50,069 nt of DNA from Eubacterium sp. (GCA_017420535.1 JAFOIV010000124.1:1-50069), one strand, 5' to 3'; numbered from the stretch's first letter, positions 16,170-25,776 are shown. Notes: generated by a model not told the origin, from the sequence alone. Made by a program: numbers and translations.

Positions 16170-16661
16170 ATGTTAAATATCGTACTTCATGAGCCGGAGA
16201 TGCCGGCAAATACTGGAAATATAGGAAGAAGCTGTGTGATAACAGGATCAAAACTTCACCTGATAGAGCCAATGGGCTTTAATCTTTCAGAGAAAATGTT
16301 AAAAAGAGCAGGCCTTGATTACTGGCCAAGACTTGATGTGACCACATATGCCGATTATGATGATTTCCTTTCAAAGAATCCCGGTGCCAGAATTTTCTAT
16401 GCCACCACAAAGGCAAAACATAGATACACAGACGTGGAATTTCATGATGGGGACTACATCATGTTTGGGAAAGAAAGCGCAGGAATTCCGGAAGAAATCC
16501 TTATTAAGCATCCGGATCAGTGCATAAGAATCCCTATGCTTCCAGAAGAAAGATCCCTTAATCTTTCCAATTCGGTTTCTATAATACTTTACGAAGCCTT
16601 AAGACAGCTGGACTTTAAGGGGATGGAGGACGAAGGAGAACTGCACCACCTGCACTGGTAG
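16170..16661 (+). CDS. trmL: tRNA (cytidine/uridine-34 2'-O)-methyltransferase
   Basis: TrmL methylates the wobble-base ribose of tRNA-Leu isoacceptors using S-adenosylmethionine. The 163-residue SPOUT-fold protein has the family hallmarks: NIVLHEPEMPANTGNIGR at the N-terminus, LIEPMGF, GKESAGIPEEIL, and the knot motif IRIPMLPEERSLNLSNSVSI-like region with the usual SLNLS. The C-terminal GELHHLHW is a common TrmL tail. It has a GAGGAAC ribosome site and closes the murJ-trmL run; a large palindrome follows. Confidence 0.95.
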   Translation: MLNIVLHEPEMPANTGNIGRSCVITGSKLHLIEPMGFNLSEKMLKRAGLDYWPRLDVTTYADYDDFLSKNPGARIFYATTKAKHRYTDVEFHDGDYIMFGKESAGIPEEILIKHPDQCIRIPMLPEERSLNLSNSVSIILYEALRQLDFKGMEDEGELHHLHW

Positions 16662-16668
16662 AAGGGAT

Positions 16669-16781
16669 GCCAAAATAGAATAAAACGAACGCCAAAATAG
16701 AATAGATGCGAAAGTGCCCCCTCCAGCGGACTAAACATGTCCTTTGTAGGGGGCCTTTCGCGTATATTATTCTATTTTGGC
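16669..16781. repeat. 113-bp composite palindrome between convergent trmL and glmM
   Basis: GCCAAAATAGAATA occurs twice in direct orientation (16669-16682 and 16691-16704) and once inverted (TATTCTATTTTGGC, 16768-16781). Inside are GCGAAAG/CTTTCGC (708-714 with 755-761 of 16000), GCCCCCT/AGGGGGC (716-722 with 748-754) and GGAC/GTCC (728-731 with 739-742). It almost fills the gap between the trmL stop and the glmM stop. It may be a bidirectional terminator, but its size, nested structure and duplicated outer arm also fit a palindromic mobile repeat. Confidence 0.7.
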
Positions 16782-16784
16782 TGG

Positions 16785-18173
16785 TTACTCAACCACGTAG
16801 CCTTTTTCTTTGATTACATTTACGACGCTATCTACATGTTTCTGGCAGATTTCTTCTGATGATGCTTCTACCATTACGCGGACAACCGGCTCTGTTCCTG
16901 ATTCTCTTACAAGGATACGGCCTGTGTTGCCGAGTTCCTCAATAACAGCTTTAACGATTTCCTGTACTGCAGGATCATCCTGAGCTGCCTTTTTATCAGT
17001 AACTCTTACATTCTGAAGTACCTGAGGATATACTGTAAAGCCTTCTGTAAGCTCTGAAAGCTTCTTCTTTGTTGCCAGCATTACTTCCATAACTTTAAGA
17101 GAAGTAAGGATTCCGTCACCGGTTGTGGCATATTTAGAGAAGATGATATGTCCAGACTGCTCACCACCTATACGGCAGCCGTTCTGTGACATATATTCAT
17201 ATACATATTTATCACCAACTGCAGTTTTTGCATAGTCAATGCCGCAGGCGTCAAATGCCTTGTAAAGACCGAAGTTAGACATTACTGTAGTAACAACTGT
17301 GTTTCCGACTAATTCGCCCTGTTCCTTTAAATGTTTACCGCATACATAGAGAATGTGGTCGCCGGTGATAACATTTCCCTTGTCATCAACAGCAAGGCAG
17401 CGGTCAGCGTCACCGTCGTAGGCAAAACCTACATCCATATGATTCTCAAGGACATATTTCTGAAGGTTTTCGATATGAGTTGAACCAGCATCCTTATTGA
17501 TGTTTGTTCCATTTGGATTAGCGTTGATAACCTGAGTTGAAGCTCCGAGAGCATCAAAAACTGATTTTGCAATGTTCCATGAAGAACCATTTGCACAGTC
17601 AAGGGCAACCTTAAGACCTTTGAATGAATAAAGGCCAAGAGAGATAAGGTAGCCGATGTAGCGGTTACGGCCTGAAACATAGTCTACTGTATAGCCAATC
17701 TTATCGCGGGTTGCATATGGGAGAGTTTTGATATCCTCATGGAAGATGTGAAGCTTTCCATCCAGGAAGTCCTCGATAAGGGCGATGGTATCTTCATCCA
17801 TTTTTTCTCCCTGTCCATTGATAAGTTTGATGCCGTTATCATAATATGGGTTGTGGCTGGCGGAGATCATGATACCGCAGTCGAAACCATCGATTCTTGT
17901 AACGTAAGCTACTGATGGAGTTGTTGTAACATGAAGCATGTATGCATTAGCACCGGATGCCACAAGACCTCCTACGAGAGCATACTCAAACATGTAGCTT
18001 GAGCGTCTGGTGTCCTTACCGATAACAACCTTTGGAGCTTCTGTAAGACCGTTGCGTCTCTTTAATTCTCCATAGTACCATCCGAGAAAACGACCTACTT
18101 TGTATGCGTGATCTGCTGTAAGTGTTACATTTGCTTCTCCACGGAAACCGTCTGTACCAAAATATCTACCCAT
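16785..18173 (-). CDS. glmM: Phosphoglucosamine mutase
   Basis: GlmM converts glucosamine-6-phosphate to glucosamine-1-phosphate for UDP-GlcNAc and cell-wall synthesis. The 462-residue protein belongs to the alpha-D-phosphohexomutases. The phosphoserine loop is IMISASHNP (about 101-109, Ser106), the metal loop is DGDADRC (253-259), the sugar loop is GGEQSGH, and the C-terminal phosphate site is RESGTEPVVRVM. Length is slightly above the usual 448. The N-terminus MGRYFGTDGFRGEAN is classical for GlmM. An AAGGAG site precedes the ATG. It lies downstream of yhaM on the same strand; a 20-bp tandem repeat is in the gap. Confidence 0.95.
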   Translation of the reverse strand: MGRYFGTDGFRGEANVTLTADHAYKVGRFLGWYYGELKRRNGLTEAPKVVIGKDTRRSSYMFEYALVGGLVASGANAYMLHVTTTPSVAYVTRIDGFDCGIMISASHNPYYDNGIKLINGQGEKMDEDTIALIEDFLDGKLHIFHEDIKTLPYATRDKIGYTVDYVSGRNRYIGYLISLGLYSFKGLKVALDCANGSSWNIAKSVFDALGASTQVINANPNGTNINKDAGSTHIENLQKYVLENHMDVGFAYDGDADRCLAVDDKGNVITGDHILYVCGKHLKEQGELVGNTVVTTVMSNFGLYKAFDACGIDYAKTAVGDKYVYEYMSQNGCRIGGEQSGHIIFSKYATTGDGILTSLKVMEVMLATKKKLSELTEGFTVYPQVLQNVRVTDKKAAQDDPAVQEIVKAVIEELGNTGRILVRESGTEPVVRVMVEASSEEICQKHVDSVVNVIKEKGYVVE

Positions 18174-18200
18174 TTTTAATTCTCCTTATATTTCCCTTTT

Positions 18201-18240
18201 ATTTTTTCACTAATGTTTTTATTTTTTCACTAATGTTTAT
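18201..18240 (-). repeat. Tandem 20-bp repeat upstream of glmM
   Basis: Two near-identical 20-base units (ATTTTTTCACTAATGTTTTT, then the same with TTTAT at its end) lie 28-67 bases upstream of the glmM start; a degenerate third, ATTTTTTTAATAATG, follows. The period is close to two helical turns, so both units would face the same side of DNA. Confidence 0.6.
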
Positions 18241-18300
18241 ATTTTTTTAATAATGATCTTGTGATCATTTAAAGCAATTTAAAATGTTTGATCAATTGTG

Positions 18301-19242
18301 TTACATCTCTGTGTGTTTAACATTTGATTCAAGAAGTCTGTTATAACCGAGCCAGCCTGTTTTATCGCTGTTTTCTTCAAGTAATTCTGAAAATGTCTCT
18401 AACTTGGCGTCTGTATCATCGGCATAAGCAAGAGCCTGTGCTTCGATAAGAGCAGGAGTCTTTGGTGAACCATACTCCATTTTGCCGTGATGACTTAAGA
18501 TGCAGTGAACAAGTTCATCTTTTATCTTGGTTGGGAAACCTTCGATGTTATCGGCTTTATCCCTGACCATCATAGCACCGATAACGATATGACCCACTAA
18601 CTGACCTTCATCTGTATAGTCGTTTTCCGGGAAAGGTGAAAGTTCCTTTGTTTTACCAATGTCATGCAACAGGGCTGCTGTAATAAGCAGATCTCTGTTA
18701 ATGACAGGATAATTATCACAATAGAAATTACAAAGCTTTGCCACTGAAATAGAGTGGTGCATTAATCCGCCGATAAAACCGTGATGGATAGATTTAGCTG
18801 CACTCTGTCTTCTGAATACTTCTACAAAAGCTTTGTCATTTATGAAGAATTCTTTGAGAAGAGCATTTAAATGTTCTTCCTTAACACGGTCAATAAGAGT
18901 AAGAAGCTCGTTATACATATCATTATTGTTCTTTGGGGAACAAGGCATGTAATCTGCTTCGTCATATTCGCCATCCATGGCACGACGGACTCTTCTTATA
19001 TTAAGCTGTTTTGCATCGTTAAATATGGTGATCTGACCATCTACATAGATATATTCTTTAGATTCAAAGTGGTCGATGCCACTTCCTAAGTCCCAGATCT
19101 TAGCATCAAGTGTGCCAGTTTTATCTTGAAGAATAAGACTGTAATAGGTTTTACCAGCTTTTGTTTTTGCAACAGTTTTATTCTTGCAGAAATATATTTC
19201 GGAAATATTTTCTCCCTCATGGAGTGTGTTGATATAATTCAT
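18301..19242 (-). CDS. yhaM: YhaM-type 3'-5' exoribonuclease (OB fold plus HD domain)
   Basis: The 313-residue protein equals the Bacillus YhaM length. The N-terminal OB fold binds nucleic acid (YYSLILQDKTGTLDAKIWD, about 33-51; YVDGQITIF), followed by an HD hydrolase domain with HHGFIGGLMHHSISVAKL (153-170) and LLHDIGK (His193, Asp194), then LSHHGKMEYGS and EAQALAYADD. It trims RNA or DNA 3' ends in the cytosol. The start at 19242 was preferred because AAGGACAGGG lies just before it; in-frame ATGs at 19290, 19272 and 19260 lack ribosome sites and would add residues absent from the family. It is divergent from the surface protein gene. Confidence 0.85.
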   Translation of the reverse strand: MNYINTLHEGENISEIYFCKNKTVAKTKAGKTYYSLILQDKTGTLDAKIWDLGSGIDHFESKEYIYVDGQITIFNDAKQLNIRRVRRAMDGEYDEADYMPCSPKNNNDMYNELLTLIDRVKEEHLNALLKEFFINDKAFVEVFRRQSAAKSIHHGFIGGLMHHSISVAKLCNFYCDNYPVINRDLLITAALLHDIGKTKELSPFPENDYTDEGQLVGHIVIGAMMVRDKADNIEGFPTKIKDELVHCILSHHGKMEYGSPKTPALIEAQALAYADDTDAKLETFSELLEENSDKTGWLGYNRLLESNVKHTEM

Positions 19243-19355
19243 TGCTACCCTGTCCTTCATTTTTATATTCATATTCCAATAGATTAACACGTTACAATGT
19301 TATCGGCAAGTTTAAGGAGAGGAAAGAAAAAAATGTGACTAAAATGTGAAAAATC

Positions 19356-19384
19356 TTGATTGTATCCTGTAATAGTTGTACACT
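19356..19384 (+). promoter_or_regulatory. Possible promoter for the surface protein gene
   Basis: TTGATT (19356-19361), 17-base spacer, TACACT (19379-19384). The leader would be about 140 bases before the ATG at 19531. No other better match was seen in the 288-base divergent gap. Confidence 0.4.
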
Positions 19385-19530
19385 ACTCATGGGTAAAAAT
19401 ATTGGTTCTTGGGGATTACAGGGGATTTTTCTGTTTTTTTTCATGTGTTACAATTTAATTCAGACTTGCAGAATCACATTTTGGCAAAATAATAAATAGC
19501 CGACACCCAAAAAGAATAGGGGAGGATAAA

Positions 19531-22488
19531 ATGATGAGGAAGGGTCTTTATAGACTTACATCAAAAATTTTGGCAACGGCACTTATTGTGGGACTTTATC
19601 CAGGAACTCTTAATGTAAGAGCAGAGGATGAAGGAACGAAAGAAAAAGGAGAAGTAGAAATAGCTACAGATATTGATAGCTTGGTGAATACTCCTATTGA
19701 AGCAGATTTTTCTGAGAAAAAAGAATCTGAGAATAAAATTACTGAGGAAAAAAATTCTGAGGAAAAGAATTCTGAAGAAGAAAAAGCTGATGAAATAATA
19801 TCAGAAGAAGAAATAGCTGAAATCGCCGGTGAGATATTTAATGTAAGAATGGAAGCTATGTATGGATCTTCTGATGCTTATTCTATAACTTCTGATTATA
19901 AATTTGATAAGGATCCTGACGTCCTTGTAAATACAATACTTGGCGAAGGAGTTAAAGCGACAAACTGTAAGAGAACAGGAACAATATTTACGTTTTCTGG
20001 TGGAACAGATGCTATTGGAATTGAAAAAGGTATAGTTTTAGATAATTCAGGAAAAGTCGCAGGGAATAATGATCCTGACCTTGCAAAAATACTGACTAAT
20101 CAGTACGGTGGTCATACTTCTACTCTTGAATTCACTATGAAGGCTTCCGGAACTCTTCTTAATTTCAATTATGCTTTTGCATCAGCGGAATTTAATCAGT
20201 CTGCAAGTTTTAATGATGTATTTGGTCTTTTTGTAAGTGTAAATGGCGGAGCATATGAGAATATCGCCTTAGTTACAAGGGAAGATGGAACTACAGTACC
20301 TGTAAATATAACTAATTTAAGAGCGGGTATCAGTGGTAAAGAAATGGATGGTGGTAAAAATACCAAACTTGTGCAGGGAGCTGAGCATTCTTTATTCAGA
20401 CACAGGTTAGTAAGTATCAATAAATCTACATCTAATGGTGTTTCGATAGTATTTAATGCCCAGAAAGAGGTTAAGGTTGGAGACACTGTAAAGGTAAAAT
20501 TCGCAATCTGTGATGTGGGAGATACAGGTGTTAATTCTTCTGTATTTATCCAGGCGGAGTCTCTTAGATTTGATGCTCCGGGTGCAAAACCAAAATATGG
20601 AGACGAAAATTTAAGAGAATTAAAAGAAGGCATAAACTATAAGATCAGTAGCGAAAATGTAGATTATTATATTACTGCTGATGATGAAGGCTGTATTCCT
20701 TTGATAGGTAAGGATCTTGAAGGTAAGGAATATGACTTTATGGGTAAAGATATCAGTATTACTCAGGTTGACTCAACTAAAAAAGAAGTGTCAGATAAAC
20801 AGGAACTTACTATTGCGGCCCGTCCTGCAGCACCTAATGATCCAAGTGTTCCTACAGAAGAAGGTGTTGAAAGTCCTGTAAATGTAAAAGAGGCTGATAT
20901 TAAGACAAGTGAAAACAGTATTTTGATCAACAATGCAAAGGATGAGAATCAATACAGTGTCGATGGAAAAAACTGGGTAAGCCCTGTTGACGGTAAAGTA
21001 TTATTTGAGAATCTTGATACTGATAAGGAATATACAGTCTATACAAGAGTAGCGGCAACGGATGAGGCACCTAGCAGTGTTTCTTCAGAAGGTGTTAAGG
21101 TAAAAACCTACAAAATGCTTGAAGAATGCAACGTTGAGGGTGAGGATTACTGTGATCAGTATGATGGATTGTTCCATTGCCCAATAATTGTTTCAAGTGT
21201 TGATGGTGCAAAGATTACCTGGGCAGATAATAAGAATGGTTTTTACCAGTCTAAACCAATCCAGTATAAGAATGTTGGAAAACATGTAGTATATTATAAG
21301 GTTGAAAAAACTGGATATTATCCTACATATGGCAGCCTTAATATAGATATAGAGAAGAGACATGTAAAATTAAAGGCAGACCATAAGTCTAAAGAATATA
21401 AGAAAAAAGACTGTGCATTAACCTATTCACTTTCTGATGAATCAAAGATCCCAGAGGGAGAAATATTAAAGGGTGAGTTAGAGAGAGAACAGGGAGAAGA
21501 CTTAGGAGACTATATCATAAGCCAGGGAAGTGTTACAAATGAGAATAACCCTAATTATGATATTACATTTGAAGAATCAGATTTTGAAATTATCAAGAGA
21601 AATGTAACACTTATTGCCGATGACAAAGAGAAAAAATATGGCGATGAGGACGAAAAACTTACATTTAAGATTTCTGAGGAGACACCTCTTGCAGAAAATG
21701 AAGAGATTGATGATGTCATTAGTCTTAAGGTTGTTAGAGAAGAAGGCGAGAAAGCTGGAGATTATGTTATAAGTGCCGAAGATGTTTCAAGTGATAATTA
21801 TGAGGTAACATTTGTAAATGGTACTTATCATATCTTAAAAGAAGATAGTGGTGCCGTATTCTCTATTAAGAAAACAGAAGGCATTTCAAAGGCTGAAATT
21901 GATAAGACTGAAAGTGAAGTGCTGGATATGGTGCTTACTGACGAGGACAGGGCACTGGTCGAAGATGGAGCAGGCGTAGAAGTTTATTTTGAGATCAGTA
22001 GGATTGAAAACCTTGCTGATGAAGATAAGGACAATATCCTTAAAAAAGCTGGTGAGGGATTTGAACTTTCAAGTGCATTTGACATTACTTTATTCAAGAA
22101 GTTTAACCATTTGGAAAAAGTTCAGCTTCATGAAATTGATGCTCCTGTAAAATTTAAGATAGGTCTTGAAGCAACCGAAACAGAAGTTCCACAGGGTTAT
22201 AGCAGAGAATATAAGGTATTCAGGATTCATGACGGGGCAGTTGAAGAGATCAGCGGAAATGTATCAATGGATGAATTGGATCTGGAGTCTGACAGATTTT
22301 CAAGCTTTGTTGTAGCATATAAGGACACGAAGATTAAGGAAGCTACAGTGGCAAAAGCTGAACCAGAACCAGTGACAATTCAGACGGGGGATTCAACTCC
22401 TGTTAAGGTTTTCTTTGTTATAATGATCTTTGCACTCTTGGGAATGGGAGTTGTGGTAGTTGAAAAAGAAAGAGACAAAGAAAAATAA
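19531..22488 (+). CDS. Large surface protein: choice-of-anchor L and MBG-like domains
   Basis: This 985-residue exported protein begins with a signal peptide (basic start, hydrophobic core, cleavage likely after NVRA near residue 31). A Glu/Lys-rich spacer (about 32-105) precedes a choice-of-anchor L domain (about 125-350; NTILGEGV, ASAEFNQ, NDVFGLFV). A fibronectin-like stretch lies around 455-530, then two MBG-type repeats (KYGDEDEKLTF is typical) around 600-775, and another beta-rich region. The end has TGDSTP at 952-957, a hydrophobic segment (about 960-977) and a charged EKERDKEK tail: a sortase-signal-like or membrane anchor without a canonical LPXTG. It is probably an adhesin or matrix protein; no enzyme domain is seen. 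A GGGGAGG site precedes paired ATG codons at 19531 and 19534. Confidence 0.8.
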   Translation: MMRKGLYRLTSKILATALIVGLYPGTLNVRAEDEGTKEKGEVEIATDIDSLVNTPIEADFSEKKESENKITEEKNSEEKNSEEEKADEIISEEEIAEIAGEIFNVRMEAMYGSSDAYSITSDYKFDKDPDVLVNTILGEGVKATNCKRTGTIFTFSGGTDAIGIEKGIVLDNSGKVAGNNDPDLAKILTNQYGGHTSTLEFTMKASGTLLNFNYAFASAEFNQSASFNDVFGLFVSVNGGAYENIALVTREDGTTVPVNITNLRAGISGKEMDGGKNTKLVQGAEHSLFRHRLVSINKSTSNGVSIVFNAQKEVKVGDTVKVKFAICDVGDTGVNSSVFIQAESLRFDAPGAKPKYGDENLRELKEGINYKISSENVDYYITADDEGCIPLIGKDLEGKEYDFMGKDISITQVDSTKKEVSDKQELTIAARPAAPNDPSVPTEEGVESPVNVKEADIKTSENSILINNAKDENQYSVDGKNWVSPVDGKVLFENLDTDKEYTVYTRVAATDEAPSSVSSEGVKVKTYKMLEECNVEGEDYCDQYDGLFHCPIIVSSVDGAKITWADNKNGFYQSKPIQYKNVGKHVVYYKVEKTGYYPTYGSLNIDIEKRHVKLKADHKSKEYKKKDCALTYSLSDESKIPEGEILKGELEREQGEDLGDYIISQGSVTNENNPNYDITFEESDFEIIKRNVTLIADDKEKKYGDEDEKLTFKISEETPLAENEEIDDVISLKVVREEGEKAGDYVISAEDVSSDNYEVTFVNGTYHILKEDSGAVFSIKKTEGISKAEIDKTESEVLDMVLTDEDRALVEDGAGVEVYFEISRIENLADEDKDNILKKAGEGFELSSAFDITLFKKFNHLEKVQLHEIDAPVKFKIGLEATETEVPQGYSREYKVFRIHDGAVEEISGNVSMDELDLESDRFSSFVVAYKDTKIKEATVAKAEPEPVTIQTGDSTPVKVFFVIMIFALLGMGVVVVEKERDKEK

Positions 22489-22517
22489 AAAGGATGTGTT
22501 TTATCCTATATAGGGAT

Positions 22518-22554
22518 TAAAATAGCCAGAGCTTTTTAGTTCTGGCTATTTTTA
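22518..22554 (+). terminator. Terminator after the surface protein gene
   Basis: AAAATAGCCAGA pairs with TCTGGCTATTTTT around a GCTTTTTAGT loop; the right arm merges into the T-run. Confidence 0.88.
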
Positions 22555-22628
22555 AGTTGTTCTTTTAATTTGCGTTGAAATGTCTTACAATTATATACGG
22601 ATTATTATGTTTTAAAGAGGATAGAGTA

Positions 22629-25001
22629 ATGAATAAGCGTACTTTAAAAGTACTTGAATATGAAAAAATATTAGAGACACTTTCAGGGTTTGCGGCTTCC
22701 CAGGGGGCAAAGAGAAGATGCCTCAGATTGAAACCATATAAGGATATTGTAGAAATTGAAAAACTTCAAAGTGAAACAAGAGATGCAATGCTCCGTATTA
22801 GTAAGTATGGCAATCTTTCCTTTGGCGGGGTAAGAGATATTGGAGAAAGTCTTAAAATGCTTTCCATCGGCTCTCCCCTTTCTATGAAGGAATTGCTGGA
22901 TATTGCAGCCCTTCTTGAAAATGCTGATACGGCACAGCTCTATGGTGATAAGATCAAAGATTCCGAGGATAAATCTAGTGATTCCCTTACGGAATATTTC
23001 AGCATGCTTTCACCTCTTAGGGATATTTCAAGTGAGATTAGAAGATGTATCATTTCAGATGAAGAGATGGCTAGTGATGCTTCATCAAACCTTCGTTCTA
23101 TCAGAAGGAGGATGGATGAAACTAATATGGCGCTTCATCAGGCTTTAGATAAGATAATAAAGGATGAGGGAACTCGCCTGTATCTTATGGATTCTTTAGT
23201 TACAATGCGTAATGGACGTTATTGTATTCCTGTTAAGGCGGAATATAAGAATAGTTTCCAGGGAATGATCCATGATCAGTCCTCTACTGGAAGTACTGTA
23301 TTTATTGAGCCGCTGCAGGTAGTTAATCTTAACAATAAGATTAAAGAATTAGAGAATGAAGAGCATGTTGAGATAGAGAGAATATTAGAAGAACTTAGCG
23401 AGAGAACTGCTACTGTAGTTGAAGAAATAACAGAAGACTTAAAACTTCTTATAACACTGGATTTCATTTTCGCCAAAGCTAAATATGCAAAGGATATAAA
23501 TGCATCTGAGCCTATATTTAATGAAGAGGGCATAGTAGATCTTAAGAGAGCTGTACATCCCCTTCTTGAGCGACATACGGCAGTGCCTGTAGATATCCGT
23601 CTTGGAGAGGATTATTCCCTTCTTATCATCACTGGTCCTAATACAGGTGGTAAGACAGTATCTCTTAAAACTCTGGGACTGCTTACTCTTATGGGACAGT
23701 CAGGCCTTCATATACCGGCTATGTATGGATCAAGGCTCAGCGTATTTGAGGATGTGTTTGCGGACATTGGAGATGAACAGTCTATCGAGCAGAACCTTTC
23801 CACATTCTCATCACATATGAGCAATACAATATACATTGTTAAGCATGTAACAGATAAGAGTCTTTGCCTTTTCGATGAACCAGGAGGAGGAACAGATCCT
23901 CAGGAAGGTGCGGCCCTTGCTATTTCAATCCTTACCTACCTTAAGAATAAAGGGGCTAAGGTTATGGCAACAACTCACTATACAGAGCTTAAGACCTTTG
24001 CAATCTCATGCGATGGTGTAGAAAATGCTTCCTGTGAATTTGATGTTAAGACTTTAAGGCCAACATATAAACTGATGATCGGAATCCCGGGAAGCTCTAA
24101 TGCTTTTGCCATTACTAAGAGACTGGGACTTCCTGAAGAGATCATTGAAATGGCTAAGGAAAATATCAATGAGGATTCTATTGAACTTGAGAAAGTAATC
24201 TCAGTATTAGAGCATGACAAGAGAGAACTTGAAAAGGATAAGGCTGATATTGAAAGCTATAAGAAAGAGATAGAAGAATTAAGAAAATCTTTAGCTGAAA
24301 GAAATGAGAATATCGAAGATAAGAAAAAAGAGATAATTAATAAAGCCCGTGAAGAGGCTAAAGCTATCCTTGAAGATGCTAAAGAGACTGCGGATAAGGC
24401 CATAAAGGATTACAACAGATGGCTGAAGGATCCTAAGTCAGCAGATGCGTCAAAGATGGAAAAGGTTCGCAGTAACTTAAGAGAAAAAGGAAGCAAGTTA
24501 GGGGACAGAAATAAGAAGGAAGTAAAGAAGTCCGGCTTTAAGGCAGCGGATTTCCATATGGGAGACAGAGTAATGGTCATCAGTCTTAATGTGGAAGGAC
24601 ATGTTATAAAGACAGCGGATGCAAAGGGACTTATCACTGTTGAAATGGGTATCTTAAATTCAAGATTCCCTGCCAGTGACCTTATGATACTTCCGGATGA
24701 AAAGCCATCAGTAAAGACTGTAAAGGCTATGTCTGGCGGAAATATAAATAAAGGATATACATTTAAACCTGAGATCAATCTGCTGGGTAAGACAGTGGAT
24801 GAAGCTATCTCAGAACTGGAAAAATTCCTTGATGATGCTATGCTTTCTCATGCCGCCCAGGTAACTATCGTTCACGGTAAGGGAACAGGAGCGCTTCGTA
24901 AGGGAATACAGGATTATTTAAGAAGGCAGAAATTTGTTAAGAGTTTTAGAGCAGGTGAATTCGGTGAAGGAGATGCCGGAGTTACCATTGTTACTTTTTA
25001 A
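22629..25001 (+). CDS. mutS2: MutS2 ATPase/endonuclease
   Basis: MutS2 acts in recombination suppression or, as reported in Bacillus, in rescue of collided ribosomes. The 790 residues match the family. The MutS core includes VPVKAEY-type and DQSSTGSTVFIEP (217-229), Walker A GPNTGGKT (336-343), the FADIGDEQSIEQNLSTFSSH-like region, Walker B FDEPGGGTDP and TTHYTELK. A long Glu/Lys coiled coil spans about 510-600. The C-terminal Smr nuclease domain starts near INLLGKTVDEA (about 714) with VTIVHGKGTGALRKGI. MutS1-type mismatch-binding domain is absent. Start at 22629 follows AAAGAGG; a frame extending upstream to 22575 has no ribosome site. The response regulator starts 30 bases after its stop. 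Confidence 0.95.
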   Translation: MNKRTLKVLEYEKILETLSGFAASQGAKRRCLRLKPYKDIVEIEKLQSETRDAMLRISKYGNLSFGGVRDIGESLKMLSIGSPLSMKELLDIAALLENADTAQLYGDKIKDSEDKSSDSLTEYFSMLSPLRDISSEIRRCIISDEEMASDASSNLRSIRRRMDETNMALHQALDKIIKDEGTRLYLMDSLVTMRNGRYCIPVKAEYKNSFQGMIHDQSSTGSTVFIEPLQVVNLNNKIKELENEEHVEIERILEELSERTATVVEEITEDLKLLITLDFIFAKAKYAKDINASEPIFNEEGIVDLKRAVHPLLERHTAVPVDIRLGEDYSLLIITGPNTGGKTVSLKTLGLLTLMGQSGLHIPAMYGSRLSVFEDVFADIGDEQSIEQNLSTFSSHMSNTIYIVKHVTDKSLCLFDEPGGGTDPQEGAALAISILTYLKNKGAKVMATTHYTELKTFAISCDGVENASCEFDVKTLRPTYKLMIGIPGSSNAFAITKRLGLPEEIIEMAKENINEDSIELEKVISVLEHDKRELEKDKADIESYKKEIEELRKSLAERNENIEDKKKEIINKAREEAKAILEDAKETADKAIKDYNRWLKDPKSADASKMEKVRSNLREKGSKLGDRNKKEVKKSGFKAADFHMGDRVMVISLNVEGHVIKTADAKGLITVEMGILNSRFPASDLMILPDEKPSVKTVKAMSGGNINKGYTFKPEINLLGKTVDEAISELEKFLDDAMLSHAAQVTIVHGKGTGALRKGIQDYLRRQKFVKSFRAGEFGEGDAGVTIVTF

Positions 25002-25031
25002 AGTGGGTAGATGTTAAAAAATGGAGGTACC

Positions 25032-25775
25032 ATGGAAAAACAGAAGATACTTATAGTAGATGATGATGAGAATATTTCCGATTTAATCTCACTATATCTT
25101 GAAAAGGAATGTTTTGATACTAGAACTGCATCTGATGGAGAAGCAGGATTAGAGATCTTTAAACAGTATGAACCAGATCTTATCATTTTAGACATCATGC
25201 TTCCTGGAATGGATGGATATGAAGTCTTAAAGGAAGTTAGACAGATGAGCGAGGTCCCAGTGATCATGCTTTCTGCCAAGGGTGAAGTTTTTGATAAGGT
25301 TCTTGGGCTTAAGATAGGGGCTGACGATTATATGGTCAAACCTTTCGATACCAATGAACTTGTGGCTCGTGTAAGAACCATTTTAAGACGTGCCAAGAAA
25401 AATGGGGAAGAGCAGGATAAGAAGGATGATTCTTTGAATCCTGCAAATCCAAAGAACCTTGATCCAGTGAGACAGGGAGATTTCGTAGAGTACGACAATC
25501 TTATTGTGAATATCAGTAATTATACAGTTCAGTTTGAGGGAAAGAATCTGGATATGCCTCCAAAGGAACTGGAACTCTTGTATTTTATGGCCAGCAGACC
25601 AAATCAGGTGTTTACCAGAGAGCAGCTTTTAAATCAGCTCTGGGGATATGATTTCATTGGTGACACAAGAACTGTTGATGTACATGTAAAACGTCTTCGT
25701 GAAAAGTTAGGACAGAAGTATAACTGGTCTATAGCAACGGTTTGGCGTGTAGGTTATAAATTTGAGGTAAGGTAA
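25032..25775 (+). CDS. OmpR/PhoB-family response regulator
   Basis: The 247-residue regulator has a receiver domain with acidic pocket Asp10-12, phosphoacceptor Asp54 (LIILDIMLPGMDG) and conserved Lys in MVKPFDTNEL, then a linker of about 35 polar residues and a winged-helix DNA-binding domain ending in RTVDVHVKRLREKL and WRVGYKFE. The linker is longer than in WalR/PhoB. The start at 25032 follows TGGAGGT; an upstream in-frame ATG at 25011 overlaps this site. It directly precedes its sensor kinase with a one-base gap. The signal and regulon cannot be deduced. Confidence 0.93.
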   Translation: MEKQKILIVDDDENISDLISLYLEKECFDTRTASDGEAGLEIFKQYEPDLIILDIMLPGMDGYEVLKEVRQMSEVPVIMLSAKGEVFDKVLGLKIGADDYMVKPFDTNELVARVRTILRRAKKNGEEQDKKDDSLNPANPKNLDPVRQGDFVEYDNLIVNISNYTVQFEGKNLDMPPKELELLYFMASRPNQVFTREQLLNQLWGYDFIGDTRTVDVHVKRLREKLGQKYNWSIATVWRVGYKFEVR

Positions 25776-25776
25776 G

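Noticed and set aside
16669-16781. IS or transposase remnant
   Set aside because: The palindrome has no coding capacity and no target-site duplication was visible; kept only as a palindromic element.
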